Assembly: GCA_026225945.1 (NCBI GenBank)
Contig: JAMJFZ010001258.1
Span: 13,437,001-13,501,000 of the forward strand
Direction of reading: 5' to 3'
DNA: 64,000 bases
From: Cricetomys ansorgei
Taxonomy: Eukaryota; Chordata; Mammalia; Rodentia; Nesomyidae
In this document: piece after piece, positions 1-12,829 of the stretch
Layout: every line of letters starts with the position of its first letter
Position numbering within the stretch: the stretch's first letter is position 1
Program-made: the position numbers and the translations under genes
The notes under the pieces: generated by a model
Databases searched by the model: none
Told to the model about the DNA's origin: nothing
The model's input: only the letters and a program-made list of their open reading frames with translations

Positions 1-4
1 GTAG

Positions 5-122
5 AACACATCTTTAACCTCAGCACTCGGTAGTAGAGGTAGCTGGAATTCTGTGAGTTCATGGTCAGGACTACATAGTGAGTTCCGGGATAACCAGGGC
101 TACATAGTGAGTAATCAAAGAA
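5..122 (+). mobile_element. B1 SINE
   Basis: Diverged B1: CTTTAACCTCAGCACTCGG through GGGCTACATAGTGAGTAA. Confidence 0.7.
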
Positions 123-298
123 AATATGTCAAATTTATCTAACTGGTAAGACTCATAGATTTCCTAACACAGGACCTTTCCGCATAACTGTTAGTTTATG
201 TCTGTCCCTCCCTATCCAAAAGAGACAGATTTCTCTGGCCATATGGACCTTGAATCACAGAAATGGCTGGCCGTGGTGTCCTGGGCAATGCTAATAGT

Positions 299-636
299 AG
301 TGAGACAGCGCAGAAGTACAGCATCATCTGCAGGAGGCAGCAGAGGTACAGCATCCTCAGTGAGGCAGCAGAGGTACAGCATCATCTACAGTAAGGCAGC
401 AGAGGTACAGCATCATCTACAGTGAGGCAGCAGAGGTACAGCATCATCTACAGTAAGGCAGCAGAGGTACAGCATCATCTACAGTGAGGCAGCAGAGGTA
501 CAGCATCACCTGCAGTGAGGCAGCAGAGGTACAGCATCTGCACTGATGCAGCAGAGGTACAGCATCTGCAGTGAGGCAGCAGAGGTACAGCATCATCTGC
601 AGGAGGCAGCAGAGGTACAGCATCTGCGGAGCACAC
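299..636. repeat. Minisatellite, about 11 copies of a 25-33 bp unit
   Basis: The core GGCAGCAGAGGTACAGCATC recurs 11 times. Spacing differs by presence or absence of an ATCTACAGT or CTGCAGT segment, giving two unit lengths that partly alternate. It makes spurious open frames on both strands. Confidence 0.95.
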
Positions 637-787
637 ATAAGCACATTCCCAGTGCTGGGGAAAATAGAGGGAGAAGGCTCCGAGTAGTTAGACAGCCCTG
701 GGTCATGAGTCTGAACAGTGGCACTGCCTCATCTGGAATGAACGTCAGAGACCACTTTAAAGGAAAAGTCACTGTCCCTTCTGTCAG

Positions 788-1355
788 ATAAAGGAACTTA
801 CATTAAGATGGGCAAAAGACTGGATGTTTTCCCCCAAAAGACTTACACAAATGGCCAACTGAGAACATGAAAAGGCGGTGGCAGAGTGCTTGCCTAGCAT
901 GTATGAGGTCCTAGGTTTGATTCCCAGCACTGGAAAAATAAAAATGTAAAGTAGCTCCAGCACCCCAACCGATCAACCAAAACAAGAGTCAACACCATTA
1001 GTCATTAGGAAAACGCAAATCAAAACCACAAGGAGAAACCCTGTCATACCCTTCTACCACGGTACAGCGAAACAAAACAAAACAACCCACATTAGTAAGT
1101 CTTGGAAGCGATGAGAGACATTAGAACCCTCATCTACAGCTGCTGGGGTGTGAAGGGACACAGCTGCTTCACGGGCAGTCTATCCAGCTCTCCAAAGTTA
1201 AACATAGTGCCCTCAACAGCGCATGATCCAGCAGGTCTGCTTGGACTATATGCCAGGAGCGCTGAAATTTTACATAAACACTTACACATCAATGTTCACT
1301 GCAGCACTGTTCAAAACGGCTCAAACAACCATCGGCTGACGAATGCAAAATAAAG
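788..1355 (+). mobile_element. Old L1 (LINE-1) ORF2 3' remnant, interrupted by an ID SINE
   Basis: The phrases ATGGCCAACTGAGAACATGA, then after the SINE GCAAATCAAAACCACAAGGA and GTTCACTGCAGCACTGTTCA follow the order of the L1 ORF2 3' end. Full of stops and indels; non-coding. Confidence 0.75.
873..950 (+). mobile_element. ID-type SINE
   Basis: GTGGCAGAGTGCTTGCCTAG followed by GGTTTGATTCCCAGCACTGG and an A-rich tail; splits the L1 remnant. Confidence 0.65.
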
Positions 1356-1462
1356 CTTAGCGTATCAGGGAGTTGGGAGGGGGAGATGGGGGTTGACAAT
1401 ATGTTTGTGCACATGTATGAAATTCTCAAAAAATAAAAATATAACTTTAAAATTAAATACTA

Positions 1463-1616
1463 GCCAGGAGTGGTGTCACATGCCTTTAATCCCAGCAATC
1501 TTTCTGAGGCAGAAACAGGTGGATCTCTGTGAGTTTGGGGCCAACTTGGTCTACACAGGAGTTCCAGGATAGTCAGAACTACATAATAGAGAGACCCTGT
1601 CTAAAAATAAATAAAT
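1463..1616 (+). mobile_element. B1 SINE
   Basis: AGCCAGGAGTGGTGTCACAT through GAGACCCTGTCTAAAAATAA; its tail runs into the tetranucleotide repeat. Confidence 0.85.
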
Positions 1617-1660
1617 AAGTAGATAGATAGATAGATAGATAGATAAATAAATAAATAACA
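1608..1660. repeat. (AAAT)n/(AGAT)n microsatellite
   Basis: Tetranucleotide run at the tail of the preceding B1. Confidence 0.9.
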
Positions 1661-1759
1661 CAATAGAATATCAGTTGGCCACAAAAAGGCATGAAGGCCG
1701 GATACGGGGTGCAGCACAGACGAGCCTTGACAGAAGTCACACAGTGATTCTTCCCCCAC

Positions 1760-1978
1760 CCCCCTTCCTTGAGGCAGGGTCTCCTGTAGCCCAGGCTAAC
1801 CTGGAATTTAGCTTTGAGACCAAGGATGACCTTGAACTTATGATCCTCTAGCCACCCACTCTGAGGGCTGGGACGACAGGCATGCACCCCCACATCAGTC
1901 TTAGGCAGTACCTAGGATCAAACCCAGGGCTTTGTGCATGGTAGCCAAGCACTCTACCAACTGAGCATGCCCCAAGCT
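1760..1978 (-). mobile_element. B4-type SINE (ID-B1 fusion)
   Basis: Antisense B1 part (GGCAGGGTCTCCTGTAGCCC) followed by antisense ID part (AGCACTCTACCAACTGAGCA). Confidence 0.75.
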
Positions 1979-2705
1979 CTGGGACTGCTTTCTGAAGTGA
2001 TGAAAACCTTCTGAAATTCAGGGAACAGATGGCAGCGGCCCAATACGTAATACAGTTGTACATAAACTGAAAATTGCTTTTCCTTCATTGGACCTCTGAA
2101 GGCAATATGGCCCTTGCCACCAGCAGGTCCACTGCAGTCTCCCAAAAACCCAGCCACAGTTGTTACTCTTGTCGCACGTGCTCAATCACTAAGGACTCAG
2201 AAGTATGAAGCCAGGCCAACATGAGTTCAAGGCCAGCCTGGGCTGAGTATGTGCTGGCAGTGTTCCTATCGGTACTCGAGGATACAGGCATCTCTGAGTT
2301 ATTAGTCAAGACATCCACTCAGTGAAAGAGGTCATGCTAGCTCTTTGTACATAAAACAAAAAAATTTAAATTCTTAGGGAAAAAATACTGAAAACCATGG
2401 AATCATATTCCTGAAAAGGGTAAATTTACACTTTATGAATTACATCTTTATAAAGCTGTAAATCCTCCCCCCAAAAACACTCTCAGAAACTGCCCTTACT
2501 TCACCTCTGTGTGACAACACAAGCCTACCATAGCGTCACATGGTTCAGCGCTATGGCCGCGCTGGCTGACAGACTGTAAACTCCTACACCTCATACACGG
2601 TGCCCATCCCCACTGAGGTGACCTCATTGTTCTTCTCAAGAAGGGTAAGTGAGCGCCAGGAAGAACAGTGCCTGTTGTGCCATAGGTGTGTGGTGTAGCT
2701 TGTTA

Positions 2706-2850
2706 CCTGTGAGCCAGGTGTGGTGGCGCATGCCTATAATTCCAGAACACAGGAGGCAGGAGGATTGCAATTCTGAGGTCAAGCTGGGTTGCATAGCAAG
2801 TTCCAGGCCAGACTAGGCTAAAAAGAAATAAATAAAGCAAGAAAATAAAT
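2706..2850 (+). mobile_element. B1 SINE (diverged)
   Basis: AGCCAGGTGTGGTGGCGCAT through an AAATAAATAAAG tail. Confidence 0.8.
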
Positions 2851-3469
2851 GCTGGGAACACATAGGCCTTGGGGACTAGGAGTTAACTAAAACAGATTCT
2901 TAATCCCTCCACTGTGGGAGGCTCTGAGGGCCTTGTGCTCAAAGATAAGCGCCCAGGGAATGTTAAACACTCAGGGTTGCTCCTTCAATGCATGTAACGT
3001 GCTATCAGCCAGAAGGCTGGGAGTGGGTTAACAGCATGGTGACACCTATGTGGCCACAGCAGATCCTTCCCAGACCCTTATGAGCTTCAGCCTACAGAAC
3101 CCATCTTTATGGGAGATGTCACATGTACTTTATAAAGAGTTCAATGTGGTCACGGCTTAAGCTTTACTGCGCACAGGGGACTGAGTTCATCATCACCGGG
3201 ACAGTTCTCACCAAATCGTGTTATGCTTAAACATGCCTAAAATAGGCTACTTGGGGTTGGACTCCCCAAGTTTGAGCAACTCTGGCTACTGAGTCACGTC
3301 TCACTGAACACCTGCTTCTTGTGGATCATCACTCTGCTGGCCATGATGGTCCCAGAGACAACTCCTAACCCGCCCCCAACCCCTACCCATGGACACTCCG
3401 CTGAGATCAAATACTGGACCCAAGAATAAAGTCTCAAGGCTCCCCCCCAAAAAGGCTAACATTGCGCAC

Positions 3470-3670
3470 TTACGATGTGGCAGGCGCTATGTTTTACAGG
3501 TATTACCTGTAAGCATTAACTCCCACTATAACTCTATAAGCAACAGGCTTATTATCCCCAATTCATAGATGAGGGAATCGAGTTGACTAGCTTAAAGTTC
3601 TCCAGACGGTGGGGTAGAGCTGTTTTCCAATGCAGGTGGCCAGACTCCTGAACTTGCCCTCTTAGCAACG
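3470..3670 (+). mobile_element. MIR SINE remnant
   Basis: TTATCCCCAATTCATAGATG and the following GAGGGAATCGAG match the MIR core; old and diverged. Confidence 0.65.
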
Positions 3671-3721
3671 CTGCTTCCAAGTGTCCCCACATCTTCAATG
3701 GCCACACAAAAATTGCTCGGA

Positions 3722-3825
3722 GCAGAGCACGGTGGCTCATGCCTATAATCCCAAGACTTGGAAGGCTGAGGCGGCAGGACTGTTTCAAGTTCAAGGCCAC
3801 CCTGGGCTAAATGTGAAATTCTGAA
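3722..3825 (+). mobile_element. B1 SINE
   Basis: GCACGGTGGCTCATGCCTAT through GTTCAAGGCCACCCTGGGCT. Confidence 0.75.
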
Positions 3826-4544
3826 GGAAGAAGGGGAAAGAAAGAAAAATAGAGGGGTCAGAGAGGGCCTTGCTGGCACGCTAAAGGGGAGGGGAACACA
3901 GGCACATGACTGACTTGTGGCAACTGGCACCGACCGGCACTCTCCTAACACCACCTGCCTGCCGCACCCGTGGGCCACAAACCACTTCCTTTGCACCTAG
4001 GCAAGCCTGCCTAGCCTTCAACTCCAGGCCTGCTGTCCTTGGGTGAACCCTGTCCCTTGTTCATGGGAATTCTACACTGCAGACGGGAAGGGGGCTGGAG
4101 CTAAGCAAACAAGATACGGATAGGCTCTTGAGGAAGTAGACGGAAATCTTCCAAAGCTGCCAGCACTGGGAGTCAGAGGCTTGCCACCAAGGGCACGTGG
4201 AAGGCACAGGCGAGCGTGTGGAGCTTGCACAAGGGGGGGGGTGATGAACCTGTGCACACCCTGCTGACGGAGTGTAACTAGATAGGACCACCTGGAGAGC
4301 AACGCGGCACCACGCCCCACACTTTAGATATACCTGACGTTTCCTGCGGTTCTCCATTCCATGTCCCAGAATCCGGCAGAAACACAGAAGAAACATGTTG
4401 CTCTATAGAGTGCTAAACGAGGCAAGAGCTGTTGCAGCACATTTGAACCTTTCTCCAAATGTCATTATCTGATTGATAAGCTTCAAGTCGTCTGCTGTTT
4501 CTGTGTCTGGTCAGACTGCCATGTAAATTTTTAGACCAAAGCTG

Positions 4545-4670
4545 GTCCCTTGGGAGGTAGAGGCAGGCAGATCTCTGTGAGTTCAAGGCCAGTCTAGTCT
4601 ACATAGTGAGTTCCGGGACAGCCAGAGCTATGTAGAGAGACTGTCTCAAAAAACCAAACCAAAACCAAAA
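4545..4670 (+). mobile_element. B1 SINE, 5'-truncated
   Basis: GGAGGTAGAGGCAGGCAGAT through AGAGACTGTCTCAAAAAACC. Confidence 0.8.
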
Positions 4671-5079
4671 AGGAAGAGGAGGAGGAGGAAAAAGGAAAAA
4701 AAGAAAATTTTGGACAAACAAGATAAACTGGAGGATGGCACCCCGAAACTAGTATGTAGCAATGTGCAGTGTGATCATCACTCTCTCCATGAACACAGGC
4801 TTCCAATCTGAAAGAATGTGTAATAAAAGAGTTACAACACCAGATGCCTCTTGCTGGATATTTGAAAATCAAAATAGACATGTTTTCTAACTTCACTCTG
4901 GGACCCACCCTTCCAAACCACAAGACTCTTGTACTGGATTACATTTTATTTTCACCTTTTCCAAAACAACTTGTGAAAGTTCAACCCTATAAAATTCTTG
5001 AGATCTTGAATCAAAACAGCCTTGGCGCCATGCCGGCACTGGCGTGGGCAGACAATCTACACAGCTCACCCAGTTCACC

Positions 5080-5205
5080 TGGTGCAGTGGTGCATTCAGG
5101 GGGCAGGGGCAGGCAGATCTCTCTGATGTCAACCTGGTTGACACAATTACACAGTCAGTTCCAGGCCAGCCAGCGACACACAGTGAGACTGGTCTCAAAA
5201 AAAAA
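5080..5205 (+). mobile_element. B1 SINE, diverged
   Basis: GCAGTGGTGCATTCAGGGGG through GACTGGTCTCAAAAAAAAAG. Confidence 0.6.
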
Positions 5206-6455
5206 GATATATAACTCATTTTTTCCCCACAGAAGAGAGTGTAGGTGGATAAGAAGACCCAGTAAACAAAACTGAGCTGAGTAACCAGTCTCAAAACCCT
5301 GTTCCCTACAGCACTGGCTACTGGAAGTCTGAGGTGACCTATTTTAATCCCCACACTAGGAATGCCCAAAACTGGCTCAACAGGCCACAGGGTTCAAAAG
5401 GATGGGATTCTCTTCTCCTTTCCCGACCTCCCAAGTTGCTGTGTTCCCGATTTATCTGTTTGTCTGTGGTTTCCGCATCCCACACACAGCCCAGGCCGGA
5501 CTCAGCTCCACCTAGTGGAACTGAAAAGCACATCTACAGGAAGCTGCAGGTCCTTGTCGACAGTGTCCCTGTCCCCGGTGGCTGTTTTTCACAGCTGTGC
5601 TGTTAAACTTGGAATTGAGGGTCCCCGGAGGTACACAGGATGGAAAATGAACTAGGTCACCGACGGTCACACAAATTAGGCCTAGTTGCAGATAGCCTTC
5701 AACTTAGCCCTAAGAACTAAGACAAGCAATGGAGATGTCCTCTCAGGGGTACGGTCGGCCAGACACTCAAAAAGCAGTTGTTTTCTGAACCCAAAGCCAT
5801 CCAAGGTGCCCAGAGCACTTATAAACACTTGCCTGCAGGTTCCAAGCACAGACAAGCTACATCCAGGCCTGACCAGAGGCTCTCCTTTAGACTCAGTCTC
5901 ACCCAGGACACTGGGCCTCCCCTGCAGCAGAGGCTGAGACCACTCAATGGCTTCCACAGGCTAAGTGTGCGTGAGAACAAACCAGAGATCCGATGGCCAA
6001 AGGCGAGCCAAGCCTTGGAGTGGGGAAGGGAAAAAGTTCTAAAGACATGAGTCAGTTAGATTTGGTTATGGGACCACAGAGGACACTGAGAAAAGGAAGT
6101 AACTGGCCATCGGGCTGCCACTGGGGCAAAACCAAATTATGTTCTTAAACTGAAACCACAAGGGCAGATCAAAGCAAAAGGGAAGAAAGTTCACGACTGG
6201 GCGAGTGGGGGTTGAGGGTACCTGCTCACCGAGCCAGAGACCAGAGCCGGCTTTCATCCAGAGGTCTGATGCTGGCTGACAAAACAAAGCCGACTGGTAA
6301 AGGGCGTCAGGACATCACTGATGTTCAGCACGTCAGTGCTTTAAACTGCCCCACCTGAAACTTGCTGCCAGGGCAGGGGACAGCTCAGTGGGAAGGAGGG
6401 CCCTCCTGGTAGGGGAGAACCCGAGTCCCATTAAGTTGTCAAGTGCACCTGTGTG

Positions 6456-6457
<2 letters not shown>

Positions 6458-6489
<32 letters not shown>
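6458..6489. repeat. (CA)n microsatellite
   Basis: Uninterrupted CA dinucleotide run, preceded by B2-like sequence. Confidence 0.95.
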
Positions 6490-6491
<2 letters not shown>

Positions 6492-7007
6492 AAGTAAATA
6501 ACTCTGAAAGTCGGCAAAAGCTGGCGTCATGAAATCCACACGCTGTTACTCTTGGTAGGAGGCCTAACCTCAAACTGCGAACAGCAGACGCTGGAACCAG
6601 AGGATTTCTTACCTCGGGCCAGACAATTCCTGGTTGCAAGAGGCTGTTGAGCAGTGTGGGATGGTGAATGTGCCCCTGGGTTTCACAGGGGGGATGCCAG
6701 CTACACTCTCAACACACTGCCATACACTGACAAACGTCCTCTGGAGGGGGCAAAACGACCCCCAATTGAGAACACTATTTTAGACCCACAGACTCACCAT
6801 GAACAGTGGTCTACACGCATAACCGACAGGAAACCCTACCTCCAGATACATCAAGCAGGGCACAGACCTCAGTCTCCCGAGACAGTTGTCACTAACATGC
6901 CAAACAAAGCAAGAACAGTAGTGATGATTATTATGTTTCATCACTGAGTATATTCTAAAAGTCTTTCCTATATTGAATTTCCCCCTCATACGTCTGTAAG
7001 ATACATG

Positions 7008-7105
7008 CTAACGTTGTTCTTATTTTGAAGATGGGGAAACTGAGTCATAAGAAATTATTCACTCGATAGTGTCACATTTGGAACTCAGACGGCCGGATCC
7101 CACGA
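7008..7105 (+). mobile_element. MIR SINE remnant
   Basis: GATGGGGAAACTGAGTCATA followed by GGAACTCAGACGGCCGGATC is the MIR core. Confidence 0.7.
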
Positions 7106-7299
7106 CCTAACCAGGGTGTTAGGCCTCGCCAAACCCGCATGCTGGAAGCTGTTACATCGCACTGCCCAGGATCTAGTCTTCAGTGAAAAGCAAACACCAA
7201 AGCACTTGGAAAGCAGTCTAGCGGTTCCTTGAAGAGTTATTCGGAGCTACCAATTGACCCAGCAGTCAGGTATCTCCACGGAACTGAAAACATAAGCCA

Positions 7300-7412
7300 G
7301 CACAGAGTACACTTGTAACCCCGGCACTGGGGAGACTGAGGCAGGAGGAATGACATAAATTGTAGGCAGCTCAGATACAAACCGAGACACTATTAAAAAA
7401 AAAAAAAAAAAA
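7300..7412 (+). mobile_element. B1-like SINE with A tail
   Basis: TAACCCCGGCACTGGGGAGA with a long A tail; middle is poorly kept. Confidence 0.6.
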
Positions 7413-7415
7413 TCA

Positions 7416-7570
7416 GTGGGCCATCAAGATGGCTCAGTAGGTGGAGATGCCTGCCATTGAGCCTGGCAATCCGGAACCTCTGGAACCTGTCTGCTGAGAC
7501 AACTCTTGTAGGTTGTCCTCTGATCGCCTTGCCTACTGTGCCCAGGCACATACATGGGAGAAGTGTAATC
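7416..7570 (+). mobile_element. B2/B3-type SINE
   Basis: CATCAAGATGGCTCAGTAGG (A box) through GTTGTCCTCTGATCGCCTTG. Confidence 0.7.
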
Positions 7571-7614
7571 AGCCCAAATGCCCACAAGGGATGAACGGAT
7601 AAATATAAGAAATG

Positions 7615-7920
7615 AAGTGGGGTTGGGGAGATGGCTCCCTAAGGGAGAATACTTTATCTGTAAGCATGAGGACCCGAGCTCAAATCTCCCACACCAACAC
7701 AAAGTACTGGGCGAAGTGTGAGCCTAGAACCCCAGCACTAGCCGGAGGATCCCGAGAGCTCCTTGTTCGGATAGCACAGCCAAGGCAAGCTGCAGTTCAG
7801 TAAGACTGTCTCAAGGCAATAAGATGGGGTGACAGTCCTGCTCTGGGCTCCTCCGCACGTGTGCACAAATAGGGCCACAGGCCCGTATACTCACACACAT
7901 GCACCACACACAAAAAGAAA
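7615..7920 (+). mobile_element. B2/B3-type SINE, diverged
   Basis: GTTGGGGAGATGGCTCCCTA with later GACCCGAGCTCAAATCTCCC and a CACACACATGCACCACACAC tail. Confidence 0.6.
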
Positions 7921-8184
7921 TGAGGAACTGATGCTACAGCACAGGACAACTGTAAAGGCATTGTGTTTAGGAAACTACTCCAGTCAGGGTCCTGCCCACA
8001 ATGGGCAAGTCCAGGGAGACAGAAGGACTGGCCGGTACTGAGGGCCTGTGGTAGCATCTGGGATGACTGCTAGCTGTCATGTGCTTCCTTCTGAGGGTGA
8101 CGAAATACTCTAAAAGGTTAGAGAGCAGTCGTAATGGCTATGCTATTCTGCAACCATATGAAAATAGGCAATTTATGTCAGTGT

Positions 8185-8268
8185 TTGTTGTTTTTGAGAC
8201 AGGGTCTCACCATACAGCCTTGGCTGGCCTGGAACTCACTATGTAAACCAGGCTGGCTTCAAATTTAA
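8185..8268 (-). mobile_element. B1 SINE fragment
   Basis: GAGACAGGGTCTCACCATAC through AACCAGGCTGGCTTCAAATT. Confidence 0.75.
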
Positions 8269-8273
8269 TTAAG

Positions 8274-8450
8274 GTTTTTTTTTTTGTTGTTGTTGTTGTT
8301 TTGGTTTTTCAAGACAGGGTTTCTCTGTGTAGCCCTGGCTGTGCTGAACTCACTCTGTAGACCAGGCTGGCCTCGAACTCACAGAGATTCTCCTGCTTCT
8401 GCCTCCCAAGTGCTGGGATTAAAGGCGTGTGTCACCACCTGGCTTTAATT
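8274..8450 (-). mobile_element. B1 SINE, full length
   Basis: TTTCAAGACAGGGTTTCTCT through GGATTAAAGGCGTGTGTCAC, with a T/GTT tail at its left. Confidence 0.9.
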
Positions 8451-9917
8451 AGGTTTTTGAAAGTGTGAAAATATCCTAATTAAAATAATATAAAAATTAA
8501 ATATGGTTACAAATTCAGTTTCTCGGGTACCTCGGCCAAAATACAAGTCCTGGCAGCCACAGGTGGCTGAGCAGCTACGGAACTGCACAGCCCAGGCAGA
8601 GGTCACTTCCCACACCACGGACAACAGATGACCTTCCTCGGCACTTCACCCAATGCGGCCTCCCTGTCACGACTCTGCACGCCTACACTCAGCTTCCACA
8701 CAGGCCGCACATCACCCCCGTAGCTCTCCAGTTCCCACGCACGCTGCCCACCTCGGACTCCGTCTCCTGCATAGCTGACTTCACAGCAGTCCTAGTCTCC
8801 ACGAAACTTCACCGGGCTGCTCGTCCTCCTCCAGCCCCAGCAGCATCAAATGCTCCCTCTTCCCCTTTGCACCTCCACTTTAGAATGATCCCCGTGGATT
8901 ACAATTCGCGTGCATGCATGTTACACCCTCACCCCAGGTTACCAGATCTTGGGGTCAGGGATTCTGTTCCACGCTTGGTGGTTCCCAGAGCCTGCTGGAG
9001 TTAAGAAATGTCCACTAATCTGAATTCCAATGGAAAGGTTTATTATAGGGACTCAGGAAATGATTTTCGATAATTGCTCACTTTGGAACACCAAATGGCC
9101 TAAGAAAACAAGGAAAATGGGGCTGGATTCTATAAGCCACACAACCCCATGCTTCTGCAGGAAATTATGATAGTGACAGCCCTGAAATGTTATTTATAAT
9201 CATCAGAAGCTCGAGGTTATCCTTGACCACATGGCAAGTTCAAGACTGGCCTGGGATACTTAAGACCTTGGTCTCAAAATAATGAGAGGGTGTGGGGGAT
9301 GGAGCAGGGCTTGTGGTACTTGTCAGTATCCTGGCACTCAGAGGCGAGGCATAAGGATCCCAGTTTTACAGCCTGTGAATGGAGTAGGGGTTCTAAGCTA
9401 AAACCTAAGACACGGGAGGGGAGTAAAGGAGACACGAAATCAAGGGGCAGAATGGGAAAAACCTTGAACAGGGACCCAATCAAATTCCAAGTTTTAGGCT
9501 GGCAGAGGAACTCTAGGGATGGTGTCTCTGGATGGTTCCCAGACCGCTGGCTGGATCACCTCAAGGATATAGACATTTCTGCTAATACTTTAAACAACAC
9601 AGTCAAGTATTGGGGTTGGATCTAAACAACATCAGAAGGAAAGCAACTCTACGTTATCTCAAGCATAAATTAACTGGAGGAAGCAAATGCCAAGGCCTTC
9701 CTGCCTGCAAAATGCAGCTTTTTATTCTTTTCAGATTCGAGGCGTCCCATCTGTGAGTCATGACGACCTGTGAGAGACTTACACAGAAGTTCCTGACTAT
9801 GGTCCCAGGCTGATGAACCTTCCTGGTCTGCATGGCACGAGACAACTGTTCGATGAGGAGCAGGTAACAAGAAAACGCCACTCGTGGATACGCATTTCAA
9901 ATATTAAATATGTGTGT

Positions 9918-10060
9918 AGCTGAGCATGGTGGTGTATACCTGTAACCCTAGCACTTTCAAGCTGAGGCAGGAGAGTCACAGGAAGTTCAAAATCGGCCTG
10001 GTCAACGTATTGAATTCCAACCAGGGCTATAGCTAACAAGACCCTGTCTAAACTACACCT
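9918..10060 (+). mobile_element. B1-family SINE (old)
   Basis: GCTGAGCATGGTGGTGTATA through AGACCCTGTCTAAACTACAC. Confidence 0.7.
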
Positions 10061-11271
10061 ACCCACACCCAACCCCAGGCCAAAAGAGATCCCAACCAGG
10101 TGGCCCAATGGTTATGGCATTAAGACTGCTAAGCCGTGCAAAATAAATAAATAAACAAACAGAAAAAGATGGTATTTGACAGATCCATTTCAGGGAGGGA
10201 GATACAGTGAGGTACCCACACCACCTCCACACAGAATTCAAGGTGCCACCTAAGTGATGGGGGAGAGGTCACTATAGAAATAAAGACCTGATCAGGATGT
10301 TCCCTGACAGAAGCTCTCTGTAACTTTTTTCCCTTTTTGATTTGTACAAACCAAAACCCCAAACAAAAAACATAAACTGACCAAGCTGCGGTGGATTCAG
10401 AGTTAATAATTATATTGTAACTTCCATTCCAAAGGTTAAAAACCAAAACCCAAATTTCACCATAGATATCTGGTATAACTGATTGGACAGGAGGACACAG
10501 GGACTGAGGGTGGAATGAGAACGTAAAAGATGTCAGGGTGACGTATGGAGAGGCTAGGACGGAGTGGGCGGCTCGTAACAAAAACTGCAGGAACTGTATG
10601 TAACCACACAACCACTGCGGTCAGTGCTAGCACCCAACCAAACGGAACAAAGTACAGATGCCACCTTGTCCCCAAAGTAAGTATTGGGAGTGCCAGAAAC
10701 ATGGCATGAAAACAGCCTGTGATCGCCAGCCGTAGTCAGAGCCTTACACTGAAGCTCCTCTCCCACCTCTCACACCGCCCCCCCCAGCCTCCCACACCAA
10801 GCTCCAGGACAGGGCAGGAACCCCCACTTCCCAATCATTTCCCTTGAAGAAGCGCGTCCAGTTCCTACCAGCAACCAACCTACTTCCAGAGGCTCCACAT
10901 TCCTAGCGCAACCCCCTAGCAAGGTGGCTGGCTCTTGGAACGGCTCTTGGAGGCAATCACAGAAACAGGAAAGCAAGCTCATTCTGTATTCTGTTCTGCC
11001 AAAACCTATGCTTAACTGTACCAGTCCTGAGAGCTGTAACTTCTCTAGGAGACAAATCTGTCTCTCCTGTGTCGGTTCATGGCTTTATCTAAGAAAACAA
11101 AGAACCTCAACAAAGGCTAAAAACTAAAAATTCCCTTCCCTAGAGAGCAATATATCCAAGGTCATAACACGAGCTCTATTTCTTTCACAAATTATTTCCC
11201 AGAAAAATACTCCCCCAATTAAGACACAGCACCAGATAAGCTGACCAACAAAGTGAGTATACACATAAAGG

Positions 11272-11640
11272 AGAATATCAACTGGTCACAATGTGAATGA
11301 ACCTTAAAACACGACGGTACGAGAAAGAGGCCAAACACCAACGACACCACATAAACTGTAGCATTCTGTTACACAAAATATCCAGAACAGGCAAATCCAC
11401 AAAGGCAGAACGCAGACTGGTGGCTGTCAAGAGCTGGGGTTGGGGGATGGGGGTGGAGACAGGGAGTAACTGGCTAACGGAGACAGGATTGTCTTTGGGG
11501 TGAATCAACTGTTTTGGAACTAAACAGAGGTAGTGGTTGCACAACACTGTGAATGTACTGAGTGATACCACTGAGTGATTCACTTTAAAACTGTTGATTC
11601 TGTTATGAGAATTTCAACTCACTTGAAAATCTACCAAATC
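11272..11640 (+). mobile_element. Old mammalian L1 3'UTR remnant
   Basis: ATATCCAGAACAGGCAAATC, GTGGTTGCACAACACTGTGA and CACTTTAAAACTGTTGATTC occur in the order of the ancient L1M 3' end. Confidence 0.75.
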
Positions 11641-12829
11641 TCAGAACTTGAGTGTCTGAAGGAAGAGCATCTTGAGTTCAAGGCTAGCCTGACCTACATC
11701 GCAAGATCCCATCTCAAACAAAATAAAACTCAATTATTTGTGGGTTTTGTCTTTTGTTTTAGGAAGAGGATATTCAAGAGCAAAACAAGACACATATGTG
11801 AAACGGTGGCCCTGAGGGGAAAGGTAAGTATTTTGCTAGCAATTTCTGCTCTTCATCATAACATGAAGTTAAGCCCTAAGTTGTACAGGCTGTCCCTGCG
11901 CTGTCTGTGCATGTGAATGCCTTCCTGGGGAGGGCGGCAAAAAAAGACAATGAAGGAAATATAGTGAAGAAAATAGAATAATAGAACCTTCGCCAAATTT
12001 ATCAGAGGAGGGGGGAATCCCCCTACAGCACCCCACCCAATTTGGCACCAAGAGTAACGCTTCAATTAGGGTTTCAATTAGGGTTTCGAAATGCCAGCCC
12101 AAGCTGGATCAGCACAAGCAAGCTTCTCTGCCTGGACAAAGAGCAAGCCACCCAGCAAGAAAAGCTAGGGTGCTCTATTTGCTGCCGGTATTGGCATCAG
12201 AACCACCTTTTGCTCAAAAGCCCTGAGCTGGCTCGGATCAGTATCAGTGACTTGTTCTTCCCAGGGCAGCCAGCCTGACAGCATGGGCTTCTTCCAGCTA
12301 AGATGTGCCCCTCCTCCTGAGGGGTTCCACTCTGCATTCATCCCTCCTACCTTCCAAGAAGCCTACCTCCAACAACACGCCACCAACGGGCAATGCCTTG
12401 CAGCATTAAAAACAGAGCCAAGATGCCCTTAGAACTTTCCTTTGTCCAGAAATAAACATTCTGTCGGGCCCTCCTCCTTCTGGGGCCAACTCAGTTACCT
12501 GTGATCCCTACACACATTGGTGTGCAGTGCAGCCTCGGGCTCCCGACTCCACTGCGGAGCAGAGATGAGCCCCACTTGCGCCAGTGTGCATCAAAATCCA
12601 AGAATAGTCCCTCCAGTGCACCTAGCATACCTGGCCTCTCAAAGGACCCCCAAGTCGCCGGGCACCATTGCCTCTGCCATCTTCCTGACGCCCACATCGT
12701 CACAGGTGTCCCTGAGCTAAACAACCAACGCCCCCCTCACCGTGTCCACGCTAGGCACGGGAGTCCCTCTCGAGAGCACTCTTCTCTTTGCAAACAACCC
12801 TCCTTGAGACCCCCCCGAGCCAGGCCTCG

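Larger units (their letters stand above)
7165..7612 (+). mobile_element. Old L1 ORF2 3' remnant split by SINEs
   Basis: AATTGACCCAGCAGTCAGGT and ACGGAACTGAAAACATAAGC before the SINEs, and CCCAAATGCCCACAAGGGAT after them, are successive pieces of the L1 ORF2 end. Confidence 0.65.

Noticed and set aside
299..636. CRISPR-like regularly spaced repeat
   Set aside because: The spacers are themselves repeated and the setting is a mammalian intron; it is an ordinary minisatellite.
12063..12090. Telomere-like AATTAGGGTTTC repeat
   Set aside because: Only two 12-bp copies, unit differs from TTAGGG, no longer array.
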